Part shown: positions 14,273 to 21,113 of the stretch, piece by piece
How the letters are laid out: each line of letters begins with the position of its first letter
Numbering within the stretch: the first letter of the stretch is position 1
DNA from: JBBECJ01 sp963763325
GTDB taxonomy: Bacteria > Chloroflexota > Chloroflexia > Thermomicrobiales > CFX8
Direction: 5' to 3'
Assembly: GCA_963763325.1 (NCBI GenBank)
Contig: CAVXOL010000006.1
Location: forward strand, 1-21,113
DNA: 21,113 nucleotides
Made by a program: the position numbers and the translations under genes
The notes under the pieces: generated by a model
What the model was told of the DNA's origin: nothing
What the model saw: the letters and a program-made list of their open reading frames with translations, nothing else
Databases searched by the model: none

Positions 14273-15526
14273 GCGAAGCTCCGCCAGCCGTTGTTCGAGG
14301 AAGCGGCGTTCGGGACTTTGCTGGGTGAGGTCAAGGGCTCGCTGATAGGCGTCGCGGGCGTCTTCGGTGTGGCCCAGGCGGCGGGAGAATTCGGCGCGGG
14401 CGGAGTGGGCCAGGTAGTAGTTGGTCAGGTCGCCCCGTTCGAGGATGGTGTCGATCGCAGCCAACCCGGCGGCCGGACCGTCGCGCATCGCCAGTGCCAC
14501 GGCTCGGTTGAGCTCGACGACCGGCGATGGGTCGGACTGCGAAAGAACGTCGTAGAGCGCGACGATCTGCGCCCAGTCGGTCTCGTCGGCGTGGCGTGCC
14601 TCGGCATGAACGGCTGAGATAGCGGCCTGGATCGTGTAGGGGCCGAAGCGGCGCGAGCGCAGCACCTGCTCAACCAGCGCGATGCCCTGTGCGATCAGTT
14701 GCTGGTCCCAGAGCGAGCGGTCCTGATCTTCAAGGAGAATGATGTCACCGTCCGGCGTCGTCCGTGCCGCCGACCGCGATTCGTGTAGCAGCATCAGCGC
14801 CAGCAGGCCGACCGCTTCCGGCTCCGGCAGCAGATCAACCAGCAGCCGCGCCAGCCGGATCGCCTCGCCTGAGAGGTCGGAGCGTGTCAGCGACTCGCCC
14901 GATGAGGCCGAGTAGCCCTCGTTGAAGACGAGGTAGATGACATGCAGGACGGTATCCAGCCGCTCGGGGAGATCGGCGCGCGACGGCACTTCGTACGGGA
15001 TCTTCGCGTCGCGGATCTTGGCTTTGGCGCGCACGATCCGCTGTGCCAACGTCGGCGGCGCCGTCAGGAAGGCGCGGGCAATCTCTTCGGTCGTCAGCCC
15101 GCAGACCTCGCGCAACGTCAGCGCGATCCGGGCGTCGGGCGCGAGGGCCGGATGGCAGCAGGTGAAGATCAGCCGCAGCCGGTCGTCCTCGACGTTGTCG
15201 TCGTCGTAGGCGGCTGGATCGCCAAGCGACTGGTCGAGGTCTTCGGCCAGTGCCGCCAGCGACTTGTCGAAGCGGGCGCGGCGTCGGATGGCGTCGATCG
15301 CCTTGAAGCGGCCGGTCGAGACGAGCCAGGCGCGCGGGTTGGCCGGGACGCCGTCGCGCGCCCACTGATCGACAGCGGCGGTGAAGGCGTCGTGCATCGC
15401 GTCCTCAGCGCGGTCAAAGTCGCCCAGCAGACGGATCAGGGTCGCGAACACGCGACGCGACTCGACCCGATAGACGTCGTCCACGACTGCCTGAATCTGC
15501 TCGATCGTCGTCACACTCATCTGCAT
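14264..15526 (-). CDS. ECF42-type RNA polymerase sigma factor with DUF6596/TPR-like extension
   Basis: A 420-residue sigma factor. Sigma-2 is at about residues 20-90 (RRVFATLIRLLGDFDRAEDAMHDAF, NPRAWLVSTGRFKAIDAIRR), and sigma-4 at about 125-185 (LIFTCCHPALAPDARIALTLREVCGLTTEEIARAF). The long DUF6596-type region has the hallmark VFNEGYSAS, and a TPR-like C-terminus contains NRAVALAM and LAHSARAEFSRRLGHTEDARDAYQRAL. This extension defines the ECF42 group, which lacks an anti-sigma factor and is normally linked to DGPF/YCII genes, three of which are present here. ATG 15526 follows GAGGAGG closely; ATG 15520 is also possible. It is 22 bases downstream of the acetyltransferase, likely one transcript. 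It is the probable activator of sites A-D. Confidence 0.93.
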   Translation of the reverse strand: MQMSVTTIEQIQAVVDDVYRVESRRVFATLIRLLGDFDRAEDAMHDAFTAAVDQWARDGVPANPRAWLVSTGRFKAIDAIRRRARFDKSLAALAEDLDQSLGDPAAYDDDNVEDDRLRLIFTCCHPALAPDARIALTLREVCGLTTEEIARAFLTAPPTLAQRIVRAKAKIRDAKIPYEVPSRADLPERLDTVLHVIYLVFNEGYSASSGESLTRSDLSGEAIRLARLLVDLLPEPEAVGLLALMLLHESRSAARTTPDGDIILLEDQDRSLWDQQLIAQGIALVEQVLRSRRFGPYTIQAAISAVHAEARHADETDWAQIVALYDVLSQSDPSPVVELNRAVALAMRDGPAAGLAAIDTILERGDLTNYYLAHSARAEFSRRLGHTEDARDAYQRALDLTQQSPERRFLEQRLAELRDA

Positions 15527-15548
15527 AGAGCCTCCTCGGTGTGGCGCG

Positions 15549-16070
15549 TTATCGTGTTTCGCTCAGATCCAGACGCCAGTCGTTGCAGCGCAGGATGTTC
15601 CCAGGAGGGTACTCGAAGTCGTACTCGCCGAGGCAATTGAAACCGAGCTTCCGGCAGATTGCGTTCGACGGCGGGTTGTCGACGGACGGGAACGCGTGCA
15701 TGTAGCGATGCGCGTGCCGCGCTCGTGCGCTCTCGATCGCAGCGGCGGTTGCCGCCGTTGCGATTCCCCGTCCCTGGTACTCTGAAAGCGTCATCCAGCC
15801 GGTTTCGTAGACAGACTCATCGCGCCAGTCGCGCTCCCAGTACCCGATCGAGCCAACCGCGACTCGCTCCGGCAACAGCACGACGCTGAACATCTGACTG
15901 CGGACCGGGTCGCTGCCCGCAAGGTAGCGATTGTGACGATTAACGACCTGATCGTCGGTTTCCGGCCCGCCTAGATGTGCGGTCATCTCCGGCGAATTGA
16001 GGCGTCGCAGGAGATCGAGATCGTTGTCCGTCCAAGGTTCCAGTTGGACGTGTGGCGTCGCTGGTTGCAC
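15549..16070 (-). CDS. GNAT-family N-acetyltransferase
   Basis: A 173-residue acetyltransferase, usual length for the RimJ/RimL-like GNAT_3 group. It starts at GTG 16070, eight bases after GAGGA, and ends at 15549. The acetyl-CoA pyrophosphate-binding loop is YQGRGIATAAT (about residues 98-107). NPPSNAICRKLGF supplies the conserved Asn and the late alpha-helix, and the N-terminus VQLEPWTDNDLDLLRRLN is typical. The acceptor is unknown. It precedes the ECF42 gene by 22 bases, so the promoter at 16152-16179 probably drives both. Confidence 0.88.
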   Translation of the reverse strand: MQPATPHVQLEPWTDNDLDLLRRLNSPEMTAHLGGPETDDQVVNRHNRYLAGSDPVRSQMFSVVLLPERVAVGSIGYWERDWRDESVYETGWMTLSEYQGRGIATAATAAAIESARARHAHRYMHAFPSVDNPPSNAICRKLGFNCLGEYDFEYPPGNILRCNDWRLDLSETR

Positions 16071-16345
16071 TGAGATTGTCCTCGGTTGTGATGTCGACCC
16101 GGTTGTCGCCGCCTGACACCTGCCACAGAGTAGAACACGTGTCCTATACGTACAGTAACCGATTGTGTCGTGATGTCAAGGGCCGTTGTATTGCGCGTGT
16201 GCGCGGATTTGGAGGAGGTGGGCTACGTACCGCTCAATGCGGAATCGGATCGAGTCGAACGCCGTGCGGCTGGAGGCGATCTATACTGCCGGCCTGGCCG
16301 TTGGCGATGGCGGGACTGCATGAGTTCAATAAGGGGGTTCGATCG
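16071..16345. other. Intergenic region between the divergent GNAT and small membrane-protein genes
   Basis: No gene is supported. It holds the GNAT-side promoter (16152-16179), an ACACGTGT palindrome at about 16136-16143, and TACGTACA at 16147-16154. A TATACT at about 16282 may be a -10 box for the plus-strand gene, but it lacks a convincing -35. A degenerate ECF42-like site, TGTCAG-N16-CGAC, lies at about 16094-16119 on the minus strand and is too weak to call. Confidence 0.4.
16152..16179 (-). promoter_or_regulatory. Likely promoter of the GNAT-ECF42 operon
   Basis: On the minus strand a perfect TTGACA (16179-16174) is followed after 16 bases by TACTGT (16157-16152), a weak -10. This suggests that the sigma factor gene is transcribed by the housekeeping polymerase rather than by itself. 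A TGTACGTA octamer, also found at the BNR promoter, overlaps the -10 region. Confidence 0.45.
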
Positions 16346-16582
16346 ATGCCACGTCGCGCTGCACGGCGGCGAGTGAAACAGCGGCGGTCTCGGCGTGGTG
16401 GTACGGGTGACGGGGTGATGCCGGTCTATCCGATACTGCCTGCGCCCGGCTACGTCGCGGGTATGCTTGGGCGGTGGCTGGCCAGGCCGAGCCGCTTCGG
16501 TCTGAGCCCGGTGCTTGTGGGTTTCATCGGCCTGACGTTGCTGATCTGGATCGTTGTCGGGTTGTCGCTCGCCGGCAACTAA
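16346..16582 (+). CDS. Small basic single-pass membrane protein, unknown function
   Basis: A 78-residue protein. ATG 16346 follows AAGGGGG with eight bases between. The N-terminus is extremely basic (MPRRAARRRVKQRRSRRGG), the middle is proline- and glycine-rich, and the C-terminus is one hydrophobic helix, VLVGFIGLTLLIWIVVGLSLAG. The positive-inside rule predicts a cytoplasmic N-terminus. I do not recognise a family. Codon bias is acceptable, but the protein is small and stands alone, so it may be a lineage-specific gene. Confidence 0.55.
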   Translation: MPRRAARRRVKQRRSRRGGTGDGVMPVYPILPAPGYVAGMLGRWLARPSRFGLSPVLVGFIGLTLLIWIVVGLSLAGN

Positions 16583-16619
16583 CGTCCGGCGATCGTGCAA
16601 CGACCTGCTGTTCGAGGGT

Positions 16620-17084
16620 TCAGCGTGGACGCTGGAGGTTGGGCGTCTTCGACAGACCGGCGGCGATCGCGGCCGTCGGGGCCGGTGTGGCGGTCAGGAG
16701 CCAACGGCAGAGGTCGCGCCGGACCGGGGTGGCGAGCCAATTGCCGATATCGGCTCGAATCGTCTCGATCATCTCCGCGATATCCGTCCGCGTCTGGCCT
16801 GGCCGATCGATCCAGACAGGCCCGGCTGTATCCAGCATCCCACCCGGAGAGCAGCGGCGGACCGACACGCACCAGAGGCGCGGCTGGTTTGGGTCGCGGG
16901 CCGGCGCGAAACGAAACTGTGTCCCGGACTCCCGAATCTTGAGGCTGATGCCGAACTTACTTTCGGCCCTGGTCGGCAGAAGCTCGAGTGCTTCGGACAG
17001 CGCGTCTGCGGTCAAGTGGCGAGCTGCCACGCGCTGGCGTGGGAGGGTGCCCTCTGGGTGCTTCGGAGCAGGCTGGCCGGTCAC
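16620..17084 (-). CDS. Hypothetical protein
   Basis: A 154-residue soluble protein. GTG 17084 is chosen because GGAGG precedes it by five bases; the open frame extends further but overlaps the upstream gene. Visible features are HLTADALSEALELLPTRAE, IRESGTQFRFAPARD, and a C-terminal helical part, DIAEMIETIRADIGNWLA, that ends in an Ala/Thr/Pro-rich tail. No known motif or catalytic residue set is apparent. It lies 44 bases downstream of another unknown gene, with which it probably forms a two-gene operon driven from the divergent promoter at 17564-17605. Confidence 0.5.
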   Translation of the reverse strand: MTGQPAPKHPEGTLPRQRVAARHLTADALSEALELLPTRAESKFGISLKIRESGTQFRFAPARDPNQPRLWCVSVRRCSPGGMLDTAGPVWIDRPGQTRTDIAEMIETIRADIGNWLATPVRRDLCRWLLTATPAPTAAIAAGLSKTPNLQRPR

Positions 17085-17128
17085 GCGTACCTCCACAACA
17101 ATCAGCGAATGATGACAGGCTTGAACAC

Positions 17129-17473
17129 TCAGCCCTGGCTGGATGTGCCATCGAACGGCAGGATACTGTCGATGACGATCGAGGTCCGGTTCCGCTCGTC
17201 TCCGCATCCGGCTGTCCCACTGATCGTGACGACCTGGTCGATCGACGCGCACAGCAGTTCGCGGGTTTGGTCGGTTGCCATGACCCGATGGACGCGTGGC
17301 GTCGTCCAGTGTGGGCCGGGTCCGGTATTCAAGTCGAGCTGCTGTTCGATCAGGTAGATTGTGCCGCGCTGTCGCAGGGTGCCGGTCATTTGCATCCTGG
17401 CGTCGGCAGGGCGTGCACTGGTCGGGATCGGCGTGACGGCGGTGACGGCGTCGACGAATGTCTCAGGTTGCAT
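17129..17473 (-). CDS. Hypothetical protein, divergent to the XRE regulator
   Basis: A 114-residue protein from ATG 17473 (MQPETFVDAVTAVTPIPTS). The body, TGTLRQRGTIYLIEQQLDLN to ELLCASIDQVVTISGTAGC, alternates short beta-like stretches and could be a small beta-barrel, but I recognise no family. No ribosome binding site precedes the ATG and the frame stays open upstream, so the N-terminus is uncertain. It is transcribed away from the XRE-receiver gene across a symmetrical operator, so the two are likely co-regulated. Confidence 0.5.
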   Translation of the reverse strand: MQPETFVDAVTAVTPIPTSARPADARMQMTGTLRQRGTIYLIEQQLDLNTGPGPHWTTPRVHRVMATDQTRELLCASIDQVVTISGTAGCGDERNRTSIVIDSILPFDGTSSQG

Positions 17474-17563
17474 GTGGAGGCGCCGATCTATGCGCTTGTG
17501 CGCCGAGGGATCAGGCGTTGAGGCCGAGGTCCGGTCCAACTGCCCGGCGAGAATTACACCATC

Positions 17564-17605
17564 AGTATAGCATAACGACACCGGTGTTATACTGGTGTCG
17601 TTATG
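17564..17605. promoter_or_regulatory. Divergent promoter with perfect 12-bp inverted-repeat operator
   Basis: The arms cataacgacacc (17571-17582) and ggtgtcgttatg (17594-17605) flank an 11-base spacer. The spacer carries a plus-strand extended -10, TGTTATACT (17585-17593). On the minus strand TGCTATACT (17572-17564) is a second extended -10 facing the other way. Neither has a good -35, as expected for extended -10 promoters. A repressor bound to the repeat would cover both. The XRE protein encoded 38 bases to the right is the obvious candidate. Confidence 0.7.
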
Positions 17606-17642
17606 ATGTCCATTGGCGTTCCGGTTCGCGAAAGGAGACGTG

Positions 17643-18323
17643 ATGACGAAGACATTGCGGGCCTGGCGAGCCGAGCAGCTGCTGAGTTCCCGGCGGCTGG
17701 CCGCGCTCTCCGGTTCATCGAACAAGACGATCGTTCAGATCGAGAACGGTCGCCAAACGCCGACGTTCGCGACGATTGAGAAGATCTCCCGCGTTCTTCA
17801 GGTCGATCCGCACGAGGTGACTGAGTTCGCGCTTGCCCTGGCCGAGCGTGGGCGTGATCCGCTGGGTGATGAATCAATCGTTCGGAACGACGGGCCGCCA
17901 CCCACCCATGTGCTCTGTGTCAGTGCTGTCGCGTCGTTCCTGACCGTGTCGCGCCGGTTGATCTCTGGTGGCAGCTACGGTGTAACGAGCGTCATCGGTC
18001 TGCCGGTGACGGCCGATCAGATCGCCTGCCTCCAGCCGGAACTGATCGTCCTTGATGTGGGCGCTGACGCGCCTTCGACGGTCAGTCTCGTGAAATGTCT
18101 GCACGGTCACGCCATGACAACCAGGCTGCCAATCGTCCTGACCGGGCGCGATCGTCGACGGTTGGAGGAGATCGTCGCCGGGCTTGATGACGCCGAACGG
18201 TGTGCAGTGACGCTTGCTCCGTTTGACCGCGATCTGCGCGAACTGGTCGCGGCAGTCGAATCGTTGACGAGCGCAATAGATGCCGAACCGACACAAACAA
18301 AGACCTTGCAACCTGTTACCTGA
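17643..18323 (+). CDS. XRE-family regulator fused to a degenerate receiver domain
   Basis: A 226-residue protein. ATG 17643 follows AAGGAG. Residues 4-60 are an HTH_3/XRE domain (LRAWRAEQLLSSRRLAALSGSSNKTIVQIENGRQTPTFATIEKISRVL in overlapping parts). From about residue 88 it resembles a response-regulator receiver: THVLCVSAV, then LIVLDVG with Asp138 at the phosphorylation position, LPIVLTGRD, then LAPFDRDL. The paired acidic residues after the first strand are missing, and so is the lysine normally before P-F. It is therefore probably not phosphorylated in the usual way. No histidine kinase is nearby. It begins an operon with a small unknown protein and TreZ and probably controls its own divergent promoter. 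Confidence 0.8.
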   Translation: MTKTLRAWRAEQLLSSRRLAALSGSSNKTIVQIENGRQTPTFATIEKISRVLQVDPHEVTEFALALAERGRDPLGDESIVRNDGPPPTHVLCVSAVASFLTVSRRLISGGSYGVTSVIGLPVTADQIACLQPELIVLDVGADAPSTVSLVKCLHGHAMTTRLPIVLTGRDRRRLEEIVAGLDDAERCAVTLAPFDRDLRELVAAVESLTSAIDAEPTQTKTLQPVT

Positions 18324-18356
18324 ATGCCGCGGTCACGCGGAGAGAAGAGCCATCAC

Positions 18357-18596
18357 ATGAGTACAACTGATTCAGCGAGTGCGTTCCGGGCGATGGTCGA
18401 ACAGTACGAGTCGCGCGGCTGGGAAGTTCGCACGATCGATCAGACGGGACTTCGTGCCACCGTTCGGGCACGGGTTGCGCTGCCTGGCAGCGAGAGTCAG
18501 GAGCTGGCGGTCCAGGTCGCGACCACTGAGTCCGGCTGCCGGCGGCTCTGGGTCGACAGCAAGGGCGAGATCCAGGAAACCGTCGTTCCATGCTAG
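18357..18596 (+). CDS. Small hypothetical protein in the treZ operon
   Basis: A 79-residue soluble protein from ATG 18357, preceded by GGAGAGAAGAG. The sequence runs MSTTDSASAFRAMVEQYESR, then WEVRTIDQTGLRATVRARVAL and ELAVQVATTESGCRRLWVDS, a pattern of one helix followed by three to four strands. I recognise no family. It sits 33 bases after the XRE-receiver gene, and its last seven bases overlap the treZ start (ATGCTAG), so the three are very likely co-transcribed and the last two translationally coupled. Confidence 0.65.
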   Translation: MSTTDSASAFRAMVEQYESRGWEVRTIDQTGLRATVRARVALPGSESQELAVQVATTESGCRRLWVDSKGEIQETVVPC

Positions 18597-20524
18597 TCAA
18601 TGCCCCGATGCTGGACATCGAAACGGAACGATCTGAGTGGCTAACAACCACAACCGTAGTCCGGCGTCTCCCAATCGGGGTTGAGCTCCGTCCGGATGGT
18701 GGCGCCGATGTTCGCGTCTGGGCTCCGCGCTGCGGGACGGTCGAGTTTGTCCTCGAAGCGTTTGACGGAACGTCGACCGAGACGCTCCTGGATCCTGAAC
18801 CGGATGGCTATTTCGCCGGATTCGTGGCAGAGGCCGGCGCTGGAAGCCGTTATCGCCTGCGACTCGATCGTGGTGCTGCCTACCCCGACCCGGCGTCGCG
18901 CTTCCAGCCGGAGGGGCCGCATGGTTCGTCCGAGATCGTCGATCCGACCGCGTTCGTCTGGAGCGATGGGGAATGGCCCGGCGTCGTGTTGCGCGGCGCA
19001 GTCATCTACGAGATGCACGTCGGAACGTTCACGGCGGCCGGATCCTGGGACGCTGCCCGGCGTGAGTTGCCGGGATTGCATGACCTCGGGATCACTGTCA
19101 TCGAAGTGATGCCGATTGCGGATTTCCCCGGTCAGTTCGGCTGGGGCTACGATGGTGTCAACCTCTTCGCGCCGTCCCGGCTGTACGGCACGCCCGATGA
19201 CGTGCGCCGGTTCATCGACGACGCTCACCGGCTCGGCATCGGCGTCATCCTCGACCTGGTCTACAACCACCTCGGCCCGGATGGCAATTACCTGGCGGCG
19301 TACAGTGACGACTATCGCTCAAAGGGCGAGCACACCGAGTGGGGCGACGCGTTCAACTTCGACCGTGACGGTAGCGATCCGGTCCGTGAGCTGATCGTCT
19401 CCAACGCGCGCTACTGGATCGACGAGTTCCACTTCGATGGTTGCCGGCTCGACGCAACGCAGCAGATCTTCGATGATTCGGACCGGCATATCATCGCCGA
19501 GGTAACGGCTGCCATCCGTGAGACAGCCGGACAGCGGCAGACGATCGTGATTGCCGAAAATGAGCGGCAGAACGTCCAGCTCGTGGCGTCGCTGGCCGAC
19601 GGTGGCTACGGTCTCGATGGCCTCTGGAACGACGACTTCCACCACAGCGCGATCGTCGCGCTGACCGGCCGCAGCGAGGCCTACTACAGCCAGCATCGCG
19701 GCACACCGCAGGAACTTGTCTCGGCAGCCAAGCACGGGTTTCTGTATCAGGGGCAGTACTACGCCTGGCAGTTGCAGGCGCGCGGCACGCCGGCGCTTGG
19801 GCTGCCGCCGGAGATGGCGATCAATTACCTCCAGAACCACGATCAGGTCGCCAATTCGGCGCGCGGCTCACGCATCCACGATCTGACCGATGCGAGCCAG
19901 CTACGGGCGCTGACGGCATTGCTGCTGTTGGGTCCGGGGACGCCGATGCTCTTCCAGGGTCAGGAGTTCGCAAGCGCCAGCCCATTCCACTACTTTGCCG
20001 ACCATGCGGGCGAACTGGCCGGACTCGTTGGCGCTGGCCGGGCCGACTCGTTCCGGCAGTTTCCGAGCGTGATGGACTTCCAGGAGACGTCGGAGATGGC
20101 CGTCCCGACCGTGATGTCCACGTTCATCGAGTCAAAGCTCGACCACAGCGAGCGAGAGCGCAATCAATCCAGCTATGCGCTTCACCGCGATCTCCTGCGG
20201 CTCCGTCGCGATGATCCTGTCTTCCGGTTGCAGGCAGCGCTGGGGATCGATGGGGCCGTCATCGGTGACGAGGCGCTCGTCCTGCGCTTCTTTGGTGCCG
20301 ACGGCGACGACCGGCTGCTGCTGATCAACCTGGGTCGGGATGTCGTGCTGCTGCCGATGCCGGAGCCGTTACTGGCGCCGTCGCGGTGTGGAGCGTGGCG
20401 GCAGTTCTGGTCGAGCGAGGAGCCGCGCTACGGCGGTAGTGGCACGCCGCCATTCACGCCGGATTCGTCCTGGCGGCTGGCGGCCCACTCAGCCGTCGTG
20501 CTATTGCCTGACGGCAGTAGATAG
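18590..20524 (+). CDS. treZ: Malto-oligosyltrehalose trehalohydrolase (TreZ, GH13)
   Basis: A 644-residue glycoside hydrolase, near the family's usual 560-620. It releases trehalose from the end of malto-oligosyltrehalose in the TreY-TreZ pathway. Order of parts: N-terminal CBM48-like domain (about 28-115), RGAVIYEMHVGTFTAAGSWD, region I VILDLVYNHLGPDGN, region II with the nucleophile in FDGCRLDAT (Asp near 287), region III with the acid/base in VIAENE, region IV NHDQVANSARG, and PMLFQGQEFASASPF. YEMHVGTFT and QGQEFAS fit TreZ better than branching enzyme. ATG 18590 overlaps the preceding gene; ATG 18608 is an alternative and would match the family length better. No treY lies in the window. 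Confidence 0.9.
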   Translation: MLVNAPMLDIETERSEWLTTTTVVRRLPIGVELRPDGGADVRVWAPRCGTVEFVLEAFDGTSTETLLDPEPDGYFAGFVAEAGAGSRYRLRLDRGAAYPDPASRFQPEGPHGSSEIVDPTAFVWSDGEWPGVVLRGAVIYEMHVGTFTAAGSWDAARRELPGLHDLGITVIEVMPIADFPGQFGWGYDGVNLFAPSRLYGTPDDVRRFIDDAHRLGIGVILDLVYNHLGPDGNYLAAYSDDYRSKGEHTEWGDAFNFDRDGSDPVRELIVSNARYWIDEFHFDGCRLDATQQIFDDSDRHIIAEVTAAIRETAGQRQTIVIAENERQNVQLVASLADGGYGLDGLWNDDFHHSAIVALTGRSEAYYSQHRGTPQELVSAAKHGFLYQGQYYAWQLQARGTPALGLPPEMAINYLQNHDQVANSARGSRIHDLTDASQLRALTALLLLGPGTPMLFQGQEFASASPFHYFADHAGELAGLVGAGRADSFRQFPSVMDFQETSEMAVPTVMSTFIESKLDHSERERNQSSYALHRDLLRLRRDDPVFRLQAALGIDGAVIGDEALVLRFFGADGDDRLLLINLGRDVVLLPMPEPLLAPSRCGAWRQFWSSEEPRYGGSGTPPFTPDSSWRLAAHSAVVLLPDGSR

Positions 20525-20527
20525 CCA

Positions 20528-21113
20528 TCACACACTCCGGTCTTCGATCAGGCTACTGGCCAGGTGGTCAATCTCCTGCAGGTCGTCAAGCTTGATCGGT
20601 GTGACGCCCCAGCCGGCGACGATCTCCGGTTGACGCTCGACTGCCTGCCCGCCGGCCAGCAGCCGCGGCTCGGCACCGGTCGCACGCAGCGCGTCAGCGG
20701 CCGCGCGGATCTCCGGAAGAACCTCGTCGCCCGTGGCGGAGAGCAGGACTGCGCGCGGCCTGCGCTGTCTGACGGCATCGGTCAGGAAGGCTGTGGCGAC
20801 ATCAGCGCCGAGAAAGTGGACGCTGACGCCGCGCCTGCGTAGCAGACCGGTGACCATCAGCAGTCCCAGCTCGTGGCGCTCTCCAGCGACACAGGCGGCA
20901 ACAACACCGTCGCGTGCGCCATCCACGACGGTGGATGCTCGCACTCCCAGCTCGGCGATCAGATCGCGGGCAATATGTGAGACTTCCTTTTCCTGAGCAA
21001 CGGAGACATCGCCCCGCTCCCAACGCTTGCCCAGCTCCCAGAGCGCGGGGCCGAGAACAAGCATGTAGAGCTGGTCGATCGGCAGTCCCAGATCGCTTGC
21101 CGTCAGCACCGTC
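20528..21113 (-). CDS. Cobalamin-binding regulator, CarH/MerR C-terminal type (partial)
   Basis: The frame is open to the right edge, so the N-terminus, where a MerR-type DNA-binding domain would be expected, is missing. The visible 195 residues begin with a four-helix cap (LYMLVLGPALWELGKRWERGDVSVAQ in overlapping parts). A B12-binding Rossmann domain follows, with the E-x-H-x-x-G motif GERHELG, whose histidine would be the lower cobalt ligand, then HFLGADV, LLSATGDE and LLAGGQAV. The cap has W-x9-EK where light-sensing CarH proteins have W-x9-EH. It converges on treZ, with three bases between the stops. It may regulate carotenoid or light-response genes, but target and light sensing are unproven. 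Confidence 0.82.
   Translation of the reverse strand, partial: TVLTASDLGLPIDQLYMLVLGPALWELGKRWERGDVSVAQEKEVSHIARDLIAELGVRASTVVDGARDGVVAACVAGERHELGLLMVTGLLRRRGVSVHFLGADVATAFLTDAVRQRRPRAVLLSATGDEVLPEIRAAADALRATGAEPRLLAGGQAVERQPEIVAGWGVTPIKLDDLQEIDHLASSLIEDRSV

Noticed and set aside
16220..16290. Possible tRNA-like segment with GATCGAGTCGAAC
   Set aside because: No acceptor or anticodon stem and no proper T-loop could be built.
17613..17642. ATG 17613 as the start of the XRE gene
   Set aside because: It lies immediately next to the operator without a binding site, whereas ATG 17643 has AAGGAG at good spacing and fits the domain start.

Overview
The window looks like a chromosomal stretch of a high-GC, free-living bacterium. 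Gene content (an ECF42-type sigma factor with DGPF/YCII proteins, DinB, RibD-type reductases, a DUF6069-like membrane protein, TreZ, a CarH-like B12 protein) and codon use suggest Chloroflexota of the Thermomicrobia/Sphaerobacter kind. That assignment is inference; there is no rRNA or other marker gene here. I see no tRNA, rRNA or CRISPR array.

Left part (1-4.75 kb): a run of recognisable genes that are all interrupted by small frameshifts. They are an endonuclease III (188-866, minus), a DinB protein (936-1410, minus), an ISAs1-like insertion sequence (1808-3063), an unknown small gene (3314-3639, plus), a SAM methyltransferase (3658-4355, minus) and a HesB/IscA-like protein (4449-4723, minus). 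A roughly 237-bp non-autonomous element with the same terminal inverted repeats sits directly beside the IS, and three copies of one 8-bp target repeat separate and flank the two. Reading frames and catalytic motifs can be restored with single-base changes, often in homopolymers, so sequencing or assembly error is at least as likely as real decay.

Middle part (4.88-16.1 kb): almost all genes are on the minus strand. In order of increasing coordinate they are an MFS exporter, a small helix-hairpin-helix protein, a beta-lactamase-fold serine hydrolase, a RibD-type reductase, a DGPF/YCII protein, an alpha/beta hydrolase, a DoxX-like membrane protein, a second DGPF/YCII protein, a MoaD/ThiS-like protein, a BNR-repeat protein, a second RibD-type reductase, a third DGPF/YCII protein, a DUF6069-like membrane protein, an ECF42-type sigma factor and a GNAT acetyltransferase. 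Four intergenic regions carry the same bipartite motif, TGTCGA-N17-CGAC, correctly oriented 46-100 bases upstream of the alpha/beta hydrolase, the DoxX protein, the second reductase and the DUF6069 protein. This is the best candidate for an unrecorded regulatory system in the window: a local ECF42 regulon that extends beyond DGPF genes.

Right part (16.3-21.1 kb): a small basic membrane protein on the plus strand and two minus-strand genes of unknown function lie left of a compact divergent promoter. That promoter has a perfect 12-bp inverted repeat and two face-to-face extended -10 boxes. To its right is a plus-strand operon: an XRE regulator fused to a degenerate receiver domain, a small unknown protein, and TreZ (trehalose synthesis). 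A cobalamin-binding regulator, cut by the window end, converges on treZ.
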